Assembly (NCBI RefSeq): GCF_000015045.1
Contig: NC_008607.1
Coordinates: 124,001 to 188,000, forward strand
Reading direction: 5' to 3'
From: Pelobacter propionicus DSM 2379
Lineage (GTDB): Bacteria > Desulfobacterota > Desulfuromonadia > Geobacterales > Pseudopelobacteraceae
Length of the DNA stretch: 64,000 bases
Each line of letters begins with the position of its first letter. The stretch's first letter is position 1. Made by a program: the position numbers and the translations under genes. Below the pieces are notes generated by a model, which saw nothing but the letters and a program-made list of their open reading frames with translations, made no database searches and was not told the DNA's origin. Below are positions 24,262 to 34,447 of this stretch, one piece after another.

Positions 24262-26303
24262 TGGATTTGATCCTTCCGGTTCTGTATTGTTGTCTGAATT
24301 TTAGTTTGTGCATTTGTGATATTGGTTGCCATATCTTTCTGCAGAACAGCATAGTATTCTGAAAAATCTATCTTTGAGAAATCCAGAGACTCAAACTCTT
24401 CAGGAGTAAATCCTCTGCAATTTGGCTTTTTAGGCGTTCCCCATGAACCATCCAGACCAAATGTTGTCAACTGGGGGCGTCCCTGCTCGTGGATGATTCG
24501 TGCCATCATGGAATTAAAACAACAATACCCTTTTGCTTTCTGCACACATCCTATAAACCACTTCTTTTGACAGTAGCTGTCTATGTAATGACACTGATCA
24601 GCCTTTACCTGACCAGCAGTCTGAATGTCTTTAGCGTCACAACCTGAACCCATCAACACTTTCATTACAACCATGATCACTACAGCTACGATTATTGTCG
24701 CTGGATTTAATAACGCTGTTGCATAAGCCTGCACACTTGCCAGCATACTACCAGCGAGACTTGCTCCAGTAGCACTTGCAGCTGCACCAGTAGCCACACC
24801 AGTAGCAGTAGCACCAGTTAGCGTTGTAGCTGTTCCAGCAACTGAGACTGTTATACTTCCGGTTGTCACACCTGTAACCGCAGCAGATCCAGTCGATAAC
24901 ATATATGTATAATACGCAACTTGACCTAGTTCATACATGGTCTGTATTGCAGAAATAGCAGAACTGATTGTATTACCAGTATCCTCAGTCATCACTTCGT
25001 CGCTTTGGCAACAGTTATTGATATAACCAACCTTCATGCCTGGTGGGCGACATCTTGAGCCTTTACCTGCAAAAATCATCAACTGACCAGAACACGATCC
25101 ATCCGCATTCCGTGCGTCGTCCTGGTACATCGATTCATCCATTTCTGTTTCATCTTCACCACCAGTAGGACTAGTTGAATCAAAGCAGGTATTCGAGTTG
25201 CACTGCATTTTCCCTTCTATGTCTGCACAGGCGTATGCGCTTCCCAGAGGGCATGTGTTGTTTCCGATGTTGCATGAGTCAACAGTGGGATCATAAGCTC
25301 CTGAGCTACAAACAGGAGATGACTCACATTTGGATGTTGCCGAATTATAAGTTGTCCCTGATATACAAACAGGAGGAAGCGTAGAGGGGGCAGGATCTAT
25401 CTGGCACACATCAAGCGATGTGTTGAGCACAGCGCCAGCCGTACACGTCGCCGTTTGGTAAGTGGGGGTACAATCTGCGCTTCCAACTGGACAATATTCA
25501 GTCCCTTGGGTTGTCGTGACACAAGCCTTGATTTCATCTTCACCAATATCACCATCAGAGTTCAAATCCTGGCCACATACCCTGCCCTGTAGAAGAGTGC
25601 TCGTTGTCGTTGGCGTTGTTACGTTGGCCGTTAGATCTGTTGCACAATCAAGTTTCCCATTGAACTCGACAATTTGCGAAATGCGTTGACCATTTTCTCC
25701 ATTGGCCCAGATACCATCAAGCCCCATGACAACACCTTGAGGCGAAGCAATCTTAGAAGTATTAGGCGGCACACCTAATGCCCAGCTGGTATAAGGTAGA
25801 GCGGCACCACTGAAGTCGGTGAAAGCTTGACCAACGCCATATTCTTTCCACGCTTCAACATAGGTCGATTTATTTGAGCTGGAGGCATCAAGAAATTGCT
25901 TATAATGCTGAATAATAAAATCACGCTTTGTTTGACTATCAATTAGTACTGGGCGAGCGTCACCAAAAAGTTTATTGTTTATTTGGAGTTTAAGCGATGA
26001 CGTATCATTACCAGTATATTCGTAATCTCTATCTATCCATGAACTAAACGCGAAAAATGCGTCAGGTATGTTTTGAGAACCAGTCTGTGCTGATTTAGCA
26101 ATCGCATACGTTTTTGTTCCATCATAAATGAAATGCACCAGGGCAGACGAATATTTTATGTTTGTACCTGGAACAACATCTTCACAGCTTGTTGCCATTG
26201 CAGTTTGCGGGATGCCTGTTGCGATAAATACCGCTGCCGCATAAGCACTTGAAACAGCAAATGCTAGTATTTCTTTAGTGATTTTTCTTAGTTTCATGTT
26301 CAT
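24258..26303 (-). CDS. traN: TraN-like mating-pair stabilisation adhesin (681 aa)
   Basis: Secreted Cys-rich protein. After a signal peptide, the first half is variable and the C-terminal third is typical of TraN: CHYIDSYCQKKWFIGCVQ, KGYCCFNSMMARIIHEQGRP, NCRGFTPEEFESLDFSKID. In F, TraN is an outer-membrane tip protein that contacts recipient OmpA or LPS. There is an internal hydrophobic Ala/Thr/Val stretch (about residues 440-550) that is longer than a single helix and is unusual. The gene just upstream is another secreted Cys-rich protein that may supply part of the same function. Confidence 0.88.
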   Translation of the reverse strand: MNMKLRKITKEILAFAVSSAYAAAVFIATGIPQTAMATSCEDVVPGTNIKYSSALVHFIYDGTKTYAIAKSAQTGSQNIPDAFFAFSSWIDRDYEYTGNDTSSLKLQINNKLFGDARPVLIDSQTKRDFIIQHYKQFLDASSSNKSTYVEAWKEYGVGQAFTDFSGAALPYTSWALGVPPNTSKIASPQGVVMGLDGIWANGENGQRISQIVEFNGKLDCATDLTANVTTPTTTSTLLQGRVCGQDLNSDGDIGEDEIKACVTTTQGTEYCPVGSADCTPTYQTATCTAGAVLNTSLDVCQIDPAPSTLPPVCISGTTYNSATSKCESSPVCSSGAYDPTVDSCNIGNNTCPLGSAYACADIEGKMQCNSNTCFDSTSPTGGEDETEMDESMYQDDARNADGSCSGQLMIFAGKGSRCRPPGMKVGYINNCCQSDEVMTEDTGNTISSAISAIQTMYELGQVAYYTYMLSTGSAAVTGVTTGSITVSVAGTATTLTGATATGVATGAAASATGASLAGSMLASVQAYATALLNPATIIVAVVIMVVMKVLMGSGCDAKDIQTAGQVKADQCHYIDSYCQKKWFIGCVQKAKGYCCFNSMMARIIHEQGRPQLTTFGLDGSWGTPKKPNCRGFTPEEFESLDFSKIDFSEYYAVLQKDMATNITNAQTKIQTTIQNRKDQIQ

Positions 26304-26310
26304 ATTTGTC

Positions 26311-28287
26311 TCACTGCAATGGTTTTTCTACGCCACTTGTGCAAATAGTGTCTTTTCCGGCCAACCTCATTGCTTGGACAGCGGTTGCAGCTTCATCTAT
26401 ACTGCTTCCACACGCGCAGTTACTTATTATAACCTCACCTGGTAATTCAATTGGGCACACACTGTTTACACATATTCTATAGAGATAGTCATAAGCGTTT
26501 GCATTATTTCTCCTGAGTGTGCTCCCTAGTCCAGAAGTCGTTACTTCATTATCTTCTTTTGGAGCTTTTGTCTTACATGACTGCTCACACGCTGAACCTG
26601 TTGGAGTGCTTATAAGTGTTAGGTTAACTGTTTGGTTTGTCCAGTTTCCACTTGCGTCTTTGGTATTATCAGTGAAGGTTACGGAATTTCCTGACTGCAC
26701 AAATGACTGCTCCAACGATCCGTAACGAGTGCCTATATCAGAAAAGTCATAGGCCACCGGATTTTCGCAAAAATAGGTTCTTTTCTTTTCCCACCACGGC
26801 CGACAGATATCAAAATTGCCTACTTGTCCGTTAAATGTGCGACACCCGGAAAGACCAGAAAGACCCGTGACGTTATAGTTGTTTACAGTAACAACGCCAT
26901 CTATTTCCTCATTTTGGAGACGGCAATTAGTATCAGCAGCATAAACAGAGCAACCATCTGAAACGGTCTCTGAATATTCATCTCTTTTTTCACGTACGAT
27001 CGGGATATTTGAAGTTATTTGAGAACCAGAATGTGGCAATTTTGTGTAGCACCAAACCCTGACAAATGCATGAGTTGAGTCATTGCCAGAGCCATTACAT
27101 CCAGGGTGTGGGCTTAGTGGATCTACAGTACCTTTAACATCCATTGATATACATGATTGGCCTGCTGATACCGGGTAAAGGCTGTGTACTATATCAGTTA
27201 AATGAGACATAACTGTTTTCTTACAGTTAGTATAGCCCATACCACCGCCGTATATTGTTTTGCAAGCAAATGATTGTGTCGCCCAGTTACATTCTTTTGA
27301 GCTTCCATCTGCATCGTAGTCTATTATAAAAGCGACATCGTAGCCAATATCTTCAGAAACGGTGCTTACAGAGCCATTTCTCTTTATGCTGCATTGCGTA
27401 ACAGTTCTTTGTGTTGCTGTTGCTGCAGAAGAGTTATAAATCATCGAATACAGACTATCAGGGTCGCTTGCAGATACAGCCACCAGATTGTTAACTTCAG
27501 ATGATAGTGCCGTAGGATTATTATAATAATCCTGAGCTGTTGCCGGTGTAGGTAAAATTGTTGTTGCGTTTGTAGTACTCATAGTGGCATTGTTTGTGAG
27601 ACGCCCGTAATAACTGATGCTTACTGGCGTGACAGATACATTGGTCACCATGAAACCGATGTTTGCCTTCTGAATTGCAGAAACTCCCCCTCCCCCAAGA
27701 TCCTTCAGAATAATGTTCGCATTGCTCCACACCAGATTGGATCCACATGAGGAGTTTATGCAGTAACATCCACCCAAATCAGAGGATTGAGCACTTACAT
27801 CAGAGAGCTGACCATTTGAATCCGAGATCCATTTGTAATATGAGCACCCAGACCACGTTCCCGTTGTGCATGTGACATACCCATTCCCGCAAACACCCGA
27901 AATGGGTCGAGGGACCTGGTACACGTAATCCGTTGTGCCGTCCATATTCGTATCGATCGAAAACATGGCCAGCTGCAAGTCACCGGTTGGAGAAGGCTGA
28001 ATTACTAGATCCAAGAACTTGTTTGACGATGGAGTAGCCAGATCTGCAGAAAATGACGTTGACCCATCGATTGTTTTTAGGAGGGTAGCGTTGCTGGTAA
28101 GGGGCGTCGAGATGTTGTCATTGAAGCCAATTTTGTTGCCAAATAACCCTTGAATGGTAGCACCAGATGACGTACCAGCTGCCTGCGCATCCTCCATAGG
28201 TCCCGCCTGACATGTGTTTGTGATGATGGCAGATGCTACCAAGCTAAGAGCGATATTTTGCAACCATTTTTCGAATAGCGTCTGCAT
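26311..28287 (-). CDS. secreted Cys-rich TraN-like partner protein (658 aa)
   Basis: Signal peptide (LSLVASAIITNTCQA), then a long beta-rich exported domain and a Cys-rich second half. The motif FDICRPWWEKKRTYFC near residue 505 recalls the Cys-Trp-Trp-Glu-Lys segment in the middle of the very large TraN proteins of IncC/SXT elements. It therefore may be the N-terminal half of a split TraN, the C-terminal half being the next gene, eight bases away. ATG at 28287 overlaps the traC 3' end by 44 bases. Confidence 0.6.
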   Translation of the reverse strand: MQTLFEKWLQNIALSLVASAIITNTCQAGPMEDAQAAGTSSGATIQGLFGNKIGFNDNISTPLTSNATLLKTIDGSTSFSADLATPSSNKFLDLVIQPSPTGDLQLAMFSIDTNMDGTTDYVYQVPRPISGVCGNGYVTCTTGTWSGCSYYKWISDSNGQLSDVSAQSSDLGGCYCINSSCGSNLVWSNANIILKDLGGGGVSAIQKANIGFMVTNVSVTPVSISYYGRLTNNATMSTTNATTILPTPATAQDYYNNPTALSSEVNNLVAVSASDPDSLYSMIYNSSAATATQRTVTQCSIKRNGSVSTVSEDIGYDVAFIIDYDADGSSKECNWATQSFACKTIYGGGMGYTNCKKTVMSHLTDIVHSLYPVSAGQSCISMDVKGTVDPLSPHPGCNGSGNDSTHAFVRVWCYTKLPHSGSQITSNIPIVREKRDEYSETVSDGCSVYAADTNCRLQNEEIDGVVTVNNYNVTGLSGLSGCRTFNGQVGNFDICRPWWEKKRTYFCENPVAYDFSDIGTRYGSLEQSFVQSGNSVTFTDNTKDASGNWTNQTVNLTLISTPTGSACEQSCKTKAPKEDNEVTTSGLGSTLRRNNANAYDYLYRICVNSVCPIELPGEVIISNCACGSSIDEAATAVQAMRLAGKDTICTSGVEKPLQ

Positions 28288-30694
28288 ACGACAGCCCCCC
28301 GTCAACCATTGATTCTATTTCTGCAACCTCTTCCCCATCTGAAGTGTATGCGTAGTAGGAGAAAGGATCGAGCACAAGACGGCCAAGTCCCTTACCAAAA
28401 GGAGTGTGCATGAATATTTCTGAGTAATTTGGCTTGTTAGTCGTAACGCTCTTGAGAAGTGCCATAGTAAAGTTGTCATAATCCAGCAATTTCAAATTAT
28501 GCGCTTTCTCGTAATCATCGCTTTTTAGATAGAACTTATAGGCACTATTATTAAAGATAACCTCTCCCACTGCTCCAAACCTGTTAAGATCCAGTATTGA
28601 CTGACTGATAACAAAGCAACCGGCAGAATGCTTTCTCAACATGCGGTAGAAGCCTTCGATTGTGCCTTTAATATGGCTCGACTCACCAAGATACTGATGA
28701 GCTTCGTCCATCAGGATAAATCTCTTATCTTTGCCACTTGAGTGGTATGCATCAAGAGCAACTTCATTTATAACCAGCTGCGTTACAACTCTATACAGAT
28801 TGGCAAGGCTTTTGATGCTTCCAAGTTCAAGCACAACCATTTCATCTGATGCGATATCAAATGTGGCCTTCCCGTTAAAGTATTTTGCATACACACCATC
28901 ACCAGACCAATGGGCAAGGTTAAACGCCAGTTTGTCGGCAGCTTCACGTATTTCAAAGCTTTCACTGCCAACAAGTTTTTTAAAGTCTCTTAAGTATTGA
29001 AAAACTGTCGTAATACCAGCGTCATTTCCTTCGTTTGCATAGGCCCACTCAACAGCCTGTCCTATTAAGTTCACATCAAGTTCTGACGGCATCGATGCAC
29101 CAGACGAGAATGCCATTTGCGTAACTACAGGAATAATGGTCTGCAGCGCTGTTTCGTCGCTAACATGGGTAAAGGGGTTAAGGTTATCCATCGAATCCTC
29201 GGACAACTCCATGTATCTGGCGTTAAACATCTTCGCCAGTTTTTTCATTGAACGCCCAATGTCCATAATCCTGATGATATTGCCTTCAGCTCTCATATTG
29301 CAGAGTAACGAGTTTGCAAACACCGACTTACCCGATCCCGATCCAGCAACACAGAAACCGTTGAAGTTGTCTGCACCCTTTGCGAAGAGATCGAAACCAA
29401 ACAGCTCGCCCTTGCGTCCCACAAGCAGCATCGAAGGAGAGCCAAAACCTGAAAAGTCTCCCTGGCACGGTATTGTTGCGGCGATTGTTTCTGCCGGTAC
29501 AATAAAATCGCGCTCAAGATAGCCTGCGTTGTTCCCCACATTGTAAAACCCATGGGGAAGCGAAGCCAGAAACAGCGGTACCAGGATCCCCCTATCTTCC
29601 TGCATCACAAATCCGTTGGATTCCCAGATTACCTTTGCCCGCGTCAGGGATTCATTCACCTTCCACTCGTCATCTGAATAGACCCACAGGGCTGGAATGA
29701 TCCGAAGAAACTTTTTACCACGCTCAAGCTCATCAACAGCCCAGAGGTATTCCCCTTTTGTCCTTTCCAGTGCCGGTGCGAACGAACCAACTCCCTGCTG
29801 TTTCAGAATGAAGTTACACTTTGTATGCAGTTTGTTTTTCTGGGGTTCCATCAGTACAGTCATGCAATAGAGAAAGGGGGTCTTGAACTGTTCACCGTCT
29901 GACATCAACCCCTTTATCCCCCCAAACAATTTGTTTATACTCAATGTCTCTATTTCATGAGGCCAGGTTTTAGGCGTAATACATCTGAATATCTTTCCAT
30001 CTACGTTTAGGGTGTTTTCATTACGTGTAAGCTTGGTGCCAAGAAGCATTTGTTTTCGTATCGGTATATTTTCGTCATATAAACTATTGTTAGCTGAAGG
30101 TTTATCGTTGAACAAACGACGTCCCCAATCCAGAAGCAGTTCTGGTTCAAGACAAACTGGATGGAGCGAAGCACCAGTCAGTATTTCGTTTATCATTGAC
30201 CACGTTTGATTCAAATCCACGCCTTCTGCCCACTTTTGAGGAAACTTTATGGAAATAAATAGTCTGAACCTCTTAACTGGAATCCCCGACATATTTTTAA
30301 GTCCTGAAGTACCTGATCTGTAAAAATCGCTCAGAGATTCAGTGATCAATTCAACAACATCGTGGTCTAGTTTTTTTCTTTGCTTATATTCGTGGAGGAT
30401 AGGTTCGATATAAGAATCACCAAAGAGGATAAATTGATAGACTGCTTCTGGAGGGATATCACCTCCGAACAACCCTTCGAGTGTTGAGACAGTATTTTCC
30501 CCAGCAAAGAAGAGCGGTGAACACTCCCACGCATAACCTAAGCAATCATCAGCAAGTAGGTAGAGATGTGAATCACGATCATATGCGATCCACGGCAAAT
30601 AATCAGAAATCTTCTCGCGCTCAGCAAGCAAACGCATCTCTCTTTTCGTCGCCCCGCCCTTCTTACCAAACAGTAATGAAGTCAAACGTTTCAT
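28244..30694 (-). CDS. traC: TraC, VirB4-like T4SS ATPase (816 aa)
   Basis: Cytoplasmic motor for pilus assembly. The N-terminal TraC/VirB4 domain is followed by the RecA-like ATPase: Walker A CVAGSGSGKSVFANSLL near residue 460, Walker B FILMDEAHQYLGES near residue 665, and the sensor GCFVISQSILDLNRFG. The length is close to F TraC (875 aa). It overlaps traV by four bases at its start and the TraN-partner gene at its end. Full length, with catalytic motifs intact. Confidence 0.94.
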   Translation of the reverse strand: MKRLTSLLFGKKGGATKREMRLLAEREKISDYLPWIAYDRDSHLYLLADDCLGYAWECSPLFFAGENTVSTLEGLFGGDIPPEAVYQFILFGDSYIEPILHEYKQRKKLDHDVVELITESLSDFYRSGTSGLKNMSGIPVKRFRLFISIKFPQKWAEGVDLNQTWSMINEILTGASLHPVCLEPELLLDWGRRLFNDKPSANNSLYDENIPIRKQMLLGTKLTRNENTLNVDGKIFRCITPKTWPHEIETLSINKLFGGIKGLMSDGEQFKTPFLYCMTVLMEPQKNKLHTKCNFILKQQGVGSFAPALERTKGEYLWAVDELERGKKFLRIIPALWVYSDDEWKVNESLTRAKVIWESNGFVMQEDRGILVPLFLASLPHGFYNVGNNAGYLERDFIVPAETIAATIPCQGDFSGFGSPSMLLVGRKGELFGFDLFAKGADNFNGFCVAGSGSGKSVFANSLLCNMRAEGNIIRIMDIGRSMKKLAKMFNARYMELSEDSMDNLNPFTHVSDETALQTIIPVVTQMAFSSGASMPSELDVNLIGQAVEWAYANEGNDAGITTVFQYLRDFKKLVGSESFEIREAADKLAFNLAHWSGDGVYAKYFNGKATFDIASDEMVVLELGSIKSLANLYRVVTQLVINEVALDAYHSSGKDKRFILMDEAHQYLGESSHIKGTIEGFYRMLRKHSAGCFVISQSILDLNRFGAVGEVIFNNSAYKFYLKSDDYEKAHNLKLLDYDNFTMALLKSVTTNKPNYSEIFMHTPFGKGLGRLVLDPFSYYAYTSDGEEVAEIESMVDGGLSYADAIRKMVAKYRS

Positions 30695-31176
30695 TCTGCC
30701 ATCTCCTCTACACTGTCACCCAGCACCCAACGGGGTTCGTCAACGAAAAAATACGTGTGACGCATCATATAAAACTCACCCTCTTGCCCCTTGTAAGGGA
30801 GCATAAGAATCCGCATTACCTTGGGCGGCGCTACAACTGGCATTTTGGGTTCCTGCAACAGATTATCGAGCCTTTTGTACAGGGATGTTTTATATGCACC
30901 TTCAGCTGATTCCTGCGGATAAAGGCCTACACGTTGCTCGCCAGACTGATACTTCGCAGTTTGACAGCTTTCCCCTTCACAGGGAGGCGGATTTTTTTGC
31001 TCTTTAACTCCCCCATCCAGACCTGCAAGAGATTCGACATGCGTCCCCCTAACACTTGAGCACTTACCAGCATACCCTCCCTTGCAAGGAAATTCCGAAT
31101 CATAGGGACTGAGTATGCTGCAACCGCAACCCGTGAGAGTCAACAGGATCATAAGTGCTATTCGTACCCTTTTCAT
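30691..31176 (-). CDS. traV: TraV, outer-membrane core lipoprotein (161 aa)
   Basis: Signal and lipobox LLTLTGCGCS, then SILSPYDSEFPCKGGYAGKC, the TraV signature with its two conserved Cys. Near the C-terminus, VMRILMLPYKGQEG is a typical VirB7/TraV terminal strand. TraV anchors the TraK-TraB core complex to the outer membrane. It overlaps traB and traC by four bases each. Confidence 0.88.
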   Translation of the reverse strand: MKRVRIALMILLTLTGCGCSILSPYDSEFPCKGGYAGKCSSVRGTHVESLAGLDGGVKEQKNPPPCEGESCQTAKYQSGEQRVGLYPQESAEGAYKTSLYKRLDNLLQEPKMPVVAPPKVMRILMLPYKGQEGEFYMMRHTYFFVDEPRWVLGDSVEEMAE

Positions 31177-32579
31177 TTCGTCCCTCCGAGCCCGTTAATC
31201 GGTTTAATATTCAGTACAACACCCTCGCTTATTGCCACTGTTACAGTTTTCGAGGGCAAGATTGCCACAGTTGGCATAGTCTGCTTTGCAAGGTCCAAAT
31301 AAAACTTCTGGATTTCTTTAAACCCGTTAGAAAGGCCCCCACCTACACCTGCCATTGCTGCGTCCTTGGGGTCGATTGACTGTGTAGTACCAAGAGCACT
31401 GACCGAAGTGGTCGTAGCGGCAGCCTTGAGTGCATCGCCGATTCCACCAGCAAAACCAGCAATCAGTGATCGAGCGACCATAGTTCCCATTTTCGCAACC
31501 ACTTTTCCACCAATACCAGCCACACCATCGCTATCAATAAGCCAGCCTTTCACCTTCTGATCAATCACCGCCCTGCCCTTTTTGTCCAGGCAGGACATGG
31601 ACACAATCGTCATTTCGGCACGTTCTGTTGCGAGGTTTGCTTTTCCGTCTGCAATGATGTAGCAACCTTTCACAGCCGCTTTTGCTTCATTGGGCAAAAA
31701 TGCTGGCGTCTTCACACGAAGGAGGACCGGCATTGGATTGCCCTTTGCCGATTCTGTCGTGGGTATGTAGGCACCCGACAGAAGGGTTGCTTCCATGTAT
31801 GAAGGAGGCAAATAAACCGTTGTCGTAGCTTTTTTTTTACCGTACTTATCAGACCTGGACTTTGAATCGCCTGCTCGCTTTTCATAAGAAACTATCGATA
31901 TTTCACCCATCTCCTGACGAGTAATCATTGCTGCTCCCGGGACTCCTGGACCTCCAGGAGTCCCGGGAGGAACACCGGGAATACCACCGGTAGTTGGCAT
32001 TCCCGGTATTGAGTTTCGACCTTTACTGGAGCCGGGTGGCAATGGTGGCAGTGACATGCCGGCCACCTGATTATTACCCACCCCACCAGGTCCCGATTGG
32101 GCATTACCTTGTTGCCCACCCTGCGGCTGATTACCGAGCCGTTGACCATTAGGTCCAACCTGATTCTGACCTGATTTTATCGGCCCAATTTTTGGTGCAA
32201 GGGAACCAGGGACTACTCCCGTCCCATCTTTACCCGCTGGATCTGTAAACGGATCCGCACCATCAGGCAACGGGTCGCCGTTTTCATCCACAGGCTTTCC
32301 GTTTTTGATTGCATCGATTTGCTTTTTTAACCTCTCAACTTCTGCTTGGTTATCAAGTTCTCGTTTCTTCTCCAACATTCCGGTTTCAATAGAAATATCT
32401 TTTCTCTTCTTTGGTTCCTCTGTATTCACAGGCTTGATCTTGGCTCTGGACTGAGACCATCCAAACAACGCGATAACAGCAACAGATGTAAAAGCTAGCG
32501 CCAGTACTATTGTTTTACGCTGCTTAGGCAGAAGCGTATTCCACCAGCCGGATATCTGTGAGAGAATCTTATTTTTCAT
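31173..32579 (-). CDS. traB: TraB, VirB10-like envelope-spanning protein (468 aa)
   Basis: Near residue 25 is a single inner-membrane helix (TIVLALAFTSVAVIALFGW), then a short coiled coil and a Pro/Gly-rich linker of about 130 residues (GIPGVPPGTPGGPGVPGAA). The C-terminal VirB10/TrbI beta-barrel domain follows, with AYIPTTESAKGNPMPVLLRV, GCYIIADGKANLATERAEM and VAGIGGKVV. It links the inner and outer membranes in the T4SS core. It is full length compared with F TraB (475 aa). Confidence 0.92.
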   Translation of the reverse strand: MKNKILSQISGWWNTLLPKQRKTIVLALAFTSVAVIALFGWSQSRAKIKPVNTEEPKKRKDISIETGMLEKKRELDNQAEVERLKKQIDAIKNGKPVDENGDPLPDGADPFTDPAGKDGTGVVPGSLAPKIGPIKSGQNQVGPNGQRLGNQPQGGQQGNAQSGPGGVGNNQVAGMSLPPLPPGSSKGRNSIPGMPTTGGIPGVPPGTPGGPGVPGAAMITRQEMGEISIVSYEKRAGDSKSRSDKYGKKKATTTVYLPPSYMEATLLSGAYIPTTESAKGNPMPVLLRVKTPAFLPNEAKAAVKGCYIIADGKANLATERAEMTIVSMSCLDKKGRAVIDQKVKGWLIDSDGVAGIGGKVVAKMGTMVARSLIAGFAGGIGDALKAAATTTSVSALGTTQSIDPKDAAMAGVGGGLSNGFKEIQKFYLDLAKQTMPTVAILPSKTVTVAISEGVVLNIKPINGLGGTK

Positions 32580-33574
32580 TCGTCTTCCTCCCCACCTTTT
32601 TTGGCCGTTTTTGTTTCTTCGTTTGACTCTTTTACTGGTTCAGCTTCTTGTTCAGCATCTTCTTGTATAGGTTCGTTTTTTAGCATCAGAGTCTCTTTTC
32701 CTGAATATAGTGAGTTTTGAAGTTTTTCTTGTCTTTGTTCAACAACGAATATTCTCACCGTTTCACCAGGCCTAAGGACATGCTTCTCTATAGAAATTGC
32801 AACAGGATTGTCTGCAAATTGTTTTTTAGTAAATATTTTTTCAGACAGCTTGAAAGGTACTTGACCCTGCTTCAATATCGCTTCGTATTCTTTTACCCGT
32901 AAGCCCTCTCCTTCGACGTTCACATTCTTTTTATGAATAATTGTAATCTCTTGCCAATTTCCTATTTGCTTACCCACCTCTTCGATACTGTATGATTCAG
33001 CAATCTGGTCTGTATATACATCCTTGATTGATTTGATAACTTTTTTTTCAAACGGCAAGCCATCGTACATTTCTGCATTAGCCTTGATCTTCTTTTCAAG
33101 ACCACTGGATAATCTTACTGTCTGTGGCGGTACATCAGGTTTTGGCACTATAATCAAGTTGTATGTGTTTTCTCCACACACCACATACATTTCACTTGGC
33201 TTCGATGCGTGCAGCATAGCATCGCCTTCTTTGACGAATTTGAAGTTTACAAATGCATCTTTACCTGTAACCTTTGCTGCGATACCGTTTTCGCGAAGAA
33301 ATACCAGGTCCTTGATCTCTTCATGGCAGACGATTCTATTAACGTCTCTGTTATTCATAAATACGACAGTAGATACTTCCGGGATAACAACTACTGGAGT
33401 GTTATCTACTTTCAAATCTGCCTTACCCTCATTGCCGGTTTCACGCAACGACACCAGTTTATGACCGACCTTCCCCTCTCTATGAACTGTCTTGGGGAAT
33501 TTTGCTTCTGAGGCGCACGTCATTGAAGGTATCAAGAGCAGAGCAATCAGGGCGTACATGCTATTTTTTCGCAT
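32576..33574 (-). CDS. traK: TraK, VirB9/secretin-like core protein (332 aa)
   Basis: Signal peptide (MYALIALLLIPSMTCA), then a TraK-type beta domain with NNRDVNRIVCHEEIKDLVF and VKEGDAMLHASKPSEMYVV. The second domain ends with LRPGETVRIFVVEQRQEKLQ. An extra acidic tail (AEQEAEPVKESNEETK) extends it well past the 242-aa F protein. TraK forms the outer ring with TraB and TraV. It overlaps traB by four bases and traE by 14. Confidence 0.88.
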   Translation of the reverse strand: MRKNSMYALIALLLIPSMTCASEAKFPKTVHREGKVGHKLVSLRETGNEGKADLKVDNTPVVVIPEVSTVVFMNNRDVNRIVCHEEIKDLVFLRENGIAAKVTGKDAFVNFKFVKEGDAMLHASKPSEMYVVCGENTYNLIIVPKPDVPPQTVRLSSGLEKKIKANAEMYDGLPFEKKVIKSIKDVYTDQIAESYSIEEVGKQIGNWQEITIIHKKNVNVEGEGLRVKEYEAILKQGQVPFKLSEKIFTKKQFADNPVAISIEKHVLRPGETVRIFVVEQRQEKLQNSLYSGKETLMLKNEPIQEDAEQEAEPVKESNEETKTAKKGGEEDE

Positions 33575-34160
33575 TGGCGGCTTCCTCGTACTTGTATTTG
33601 TCGTATTCGCTTTTTTCCATAAACCTTAGAATACAGAACTTGCCAGACTCGATTTTGTAATCAAGCAGATATATTTTTATGGAATTGTCTGTGACTTTTC
33701 CATTTATGATCATTGTCTTGGAACCGGTTATTTCCAGCTGGTGCTTCTCCTCGTTGTTAACCAGTTTTGTTATATAAAAACCGCTTGCGGCCTTTGACTC
33801 TTCGATACGCTCGGCAAGGTTGTATAGTACTCTTTGAGCTTCCGCAAATTCTGATGGATCATACATCGCCAATAGGTCATTAAAGTTTGTTCTTACATTA
33901 GACGGGTGATACGTCAGAAACATGTTTGAAACATCTCTTGCAAACTGCTTTACGTATTCATCTGATGCTTTAGTCCCACTCAGCCACATTTTATCGTTTA
34001 TAACAGATGGTATTATTACAACTTTTTCCATCTGTTGAGCATTTCTGATCATGTATGTGTTGACAACCGTAGTTATTCCCAACACTACAACTACGAATTT
34101 TAATAGTCTGTTTTGTCCATACAAATTAGATGCATTACTCAAGTAATTAGTCATCTTCAT
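33561..34160 (-). CDS. traE: TraE, VirB5/VirB8-position inner-membrane protein (199 aa)
   Basis: The N-terminal membrane helix (RLLKFVVVVLGITTVVNTYM) is followed by a periplasmic domain with the TraE features VKQFARDVSNMFLTYHPSNV and YDPSEFAEAQRVLY. TraE is an inner-membrane T4SS component (VirB8-like fold). Its start overlaps traL by four bases, keeping the canonical A-L-E-K-B order. Confidence 0.9.
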   Translation of the reverse strand: MKMTNYLSNASNLYGQNRLLKFVVVVLGITTVVNTYMIRNAQQMEKVVIIPSVINDKMWLSGTKASDEYVKQFARDVSNMFLTYHPSNVRTNFNDLLAMYDPSEFAEAQRVLYNLAERIEESKAASGFYITKLVNNEEKHQLEITGSKTMIINGKVTDNSIKIYLLDYKIESGKFCILRFMEKSEYDKYKYEEAANAKK

Positions 34161-34423
34161 TCTACAAACTCCTTTATGAAATGGTCAGGATAGTTCTTGA
34201 AGTTAATTAGACCGATATAGTAAAGCATATGTTTCGTGAATCCCCTAGGATAGTTCCGCTTTACTTTAGTGCACATGCACGGAATAATAATAAGCCCTAG
34301 CCATGCCCAACCACCTACCGATTGAGCTATCACTATGGACATAAGGAAGAACATCAAGTCATCCATTTCAAACCAGAGTACTCGATATGGCAGTGATAAA
34401 TATTGAGGAAACCTATATTTCAT
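34157..34423 (-). CDS. traL: TraL, VirB3-like inner-membrane protein (88 aa)
   Basis: Small VirB3-family protein: RFPQYLSLPYRVLWFEMDDL, then two closely spaced membrane segments (MFFLMSIVIAQSVGGWAWLG, LIIIPCM), and HMLYYIGL-type residues before the end. It is the conserved partner of TraC in the inner-membrane complex. A strong hairpin separates it from traA. Confidence 0.88.
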   Translation of the reverse strand: MKYRFPQYLSLPYRVLWFEMDDLMFFLMSIVIAQSVGGWAWLGLIIIPCMCTKVKRNYPRGFTKHMLYYIGLINFKNYPDHFIKEFVE

Positions 34424-34447
34424 ACACTTAGCCTCAATTTCTTAATG

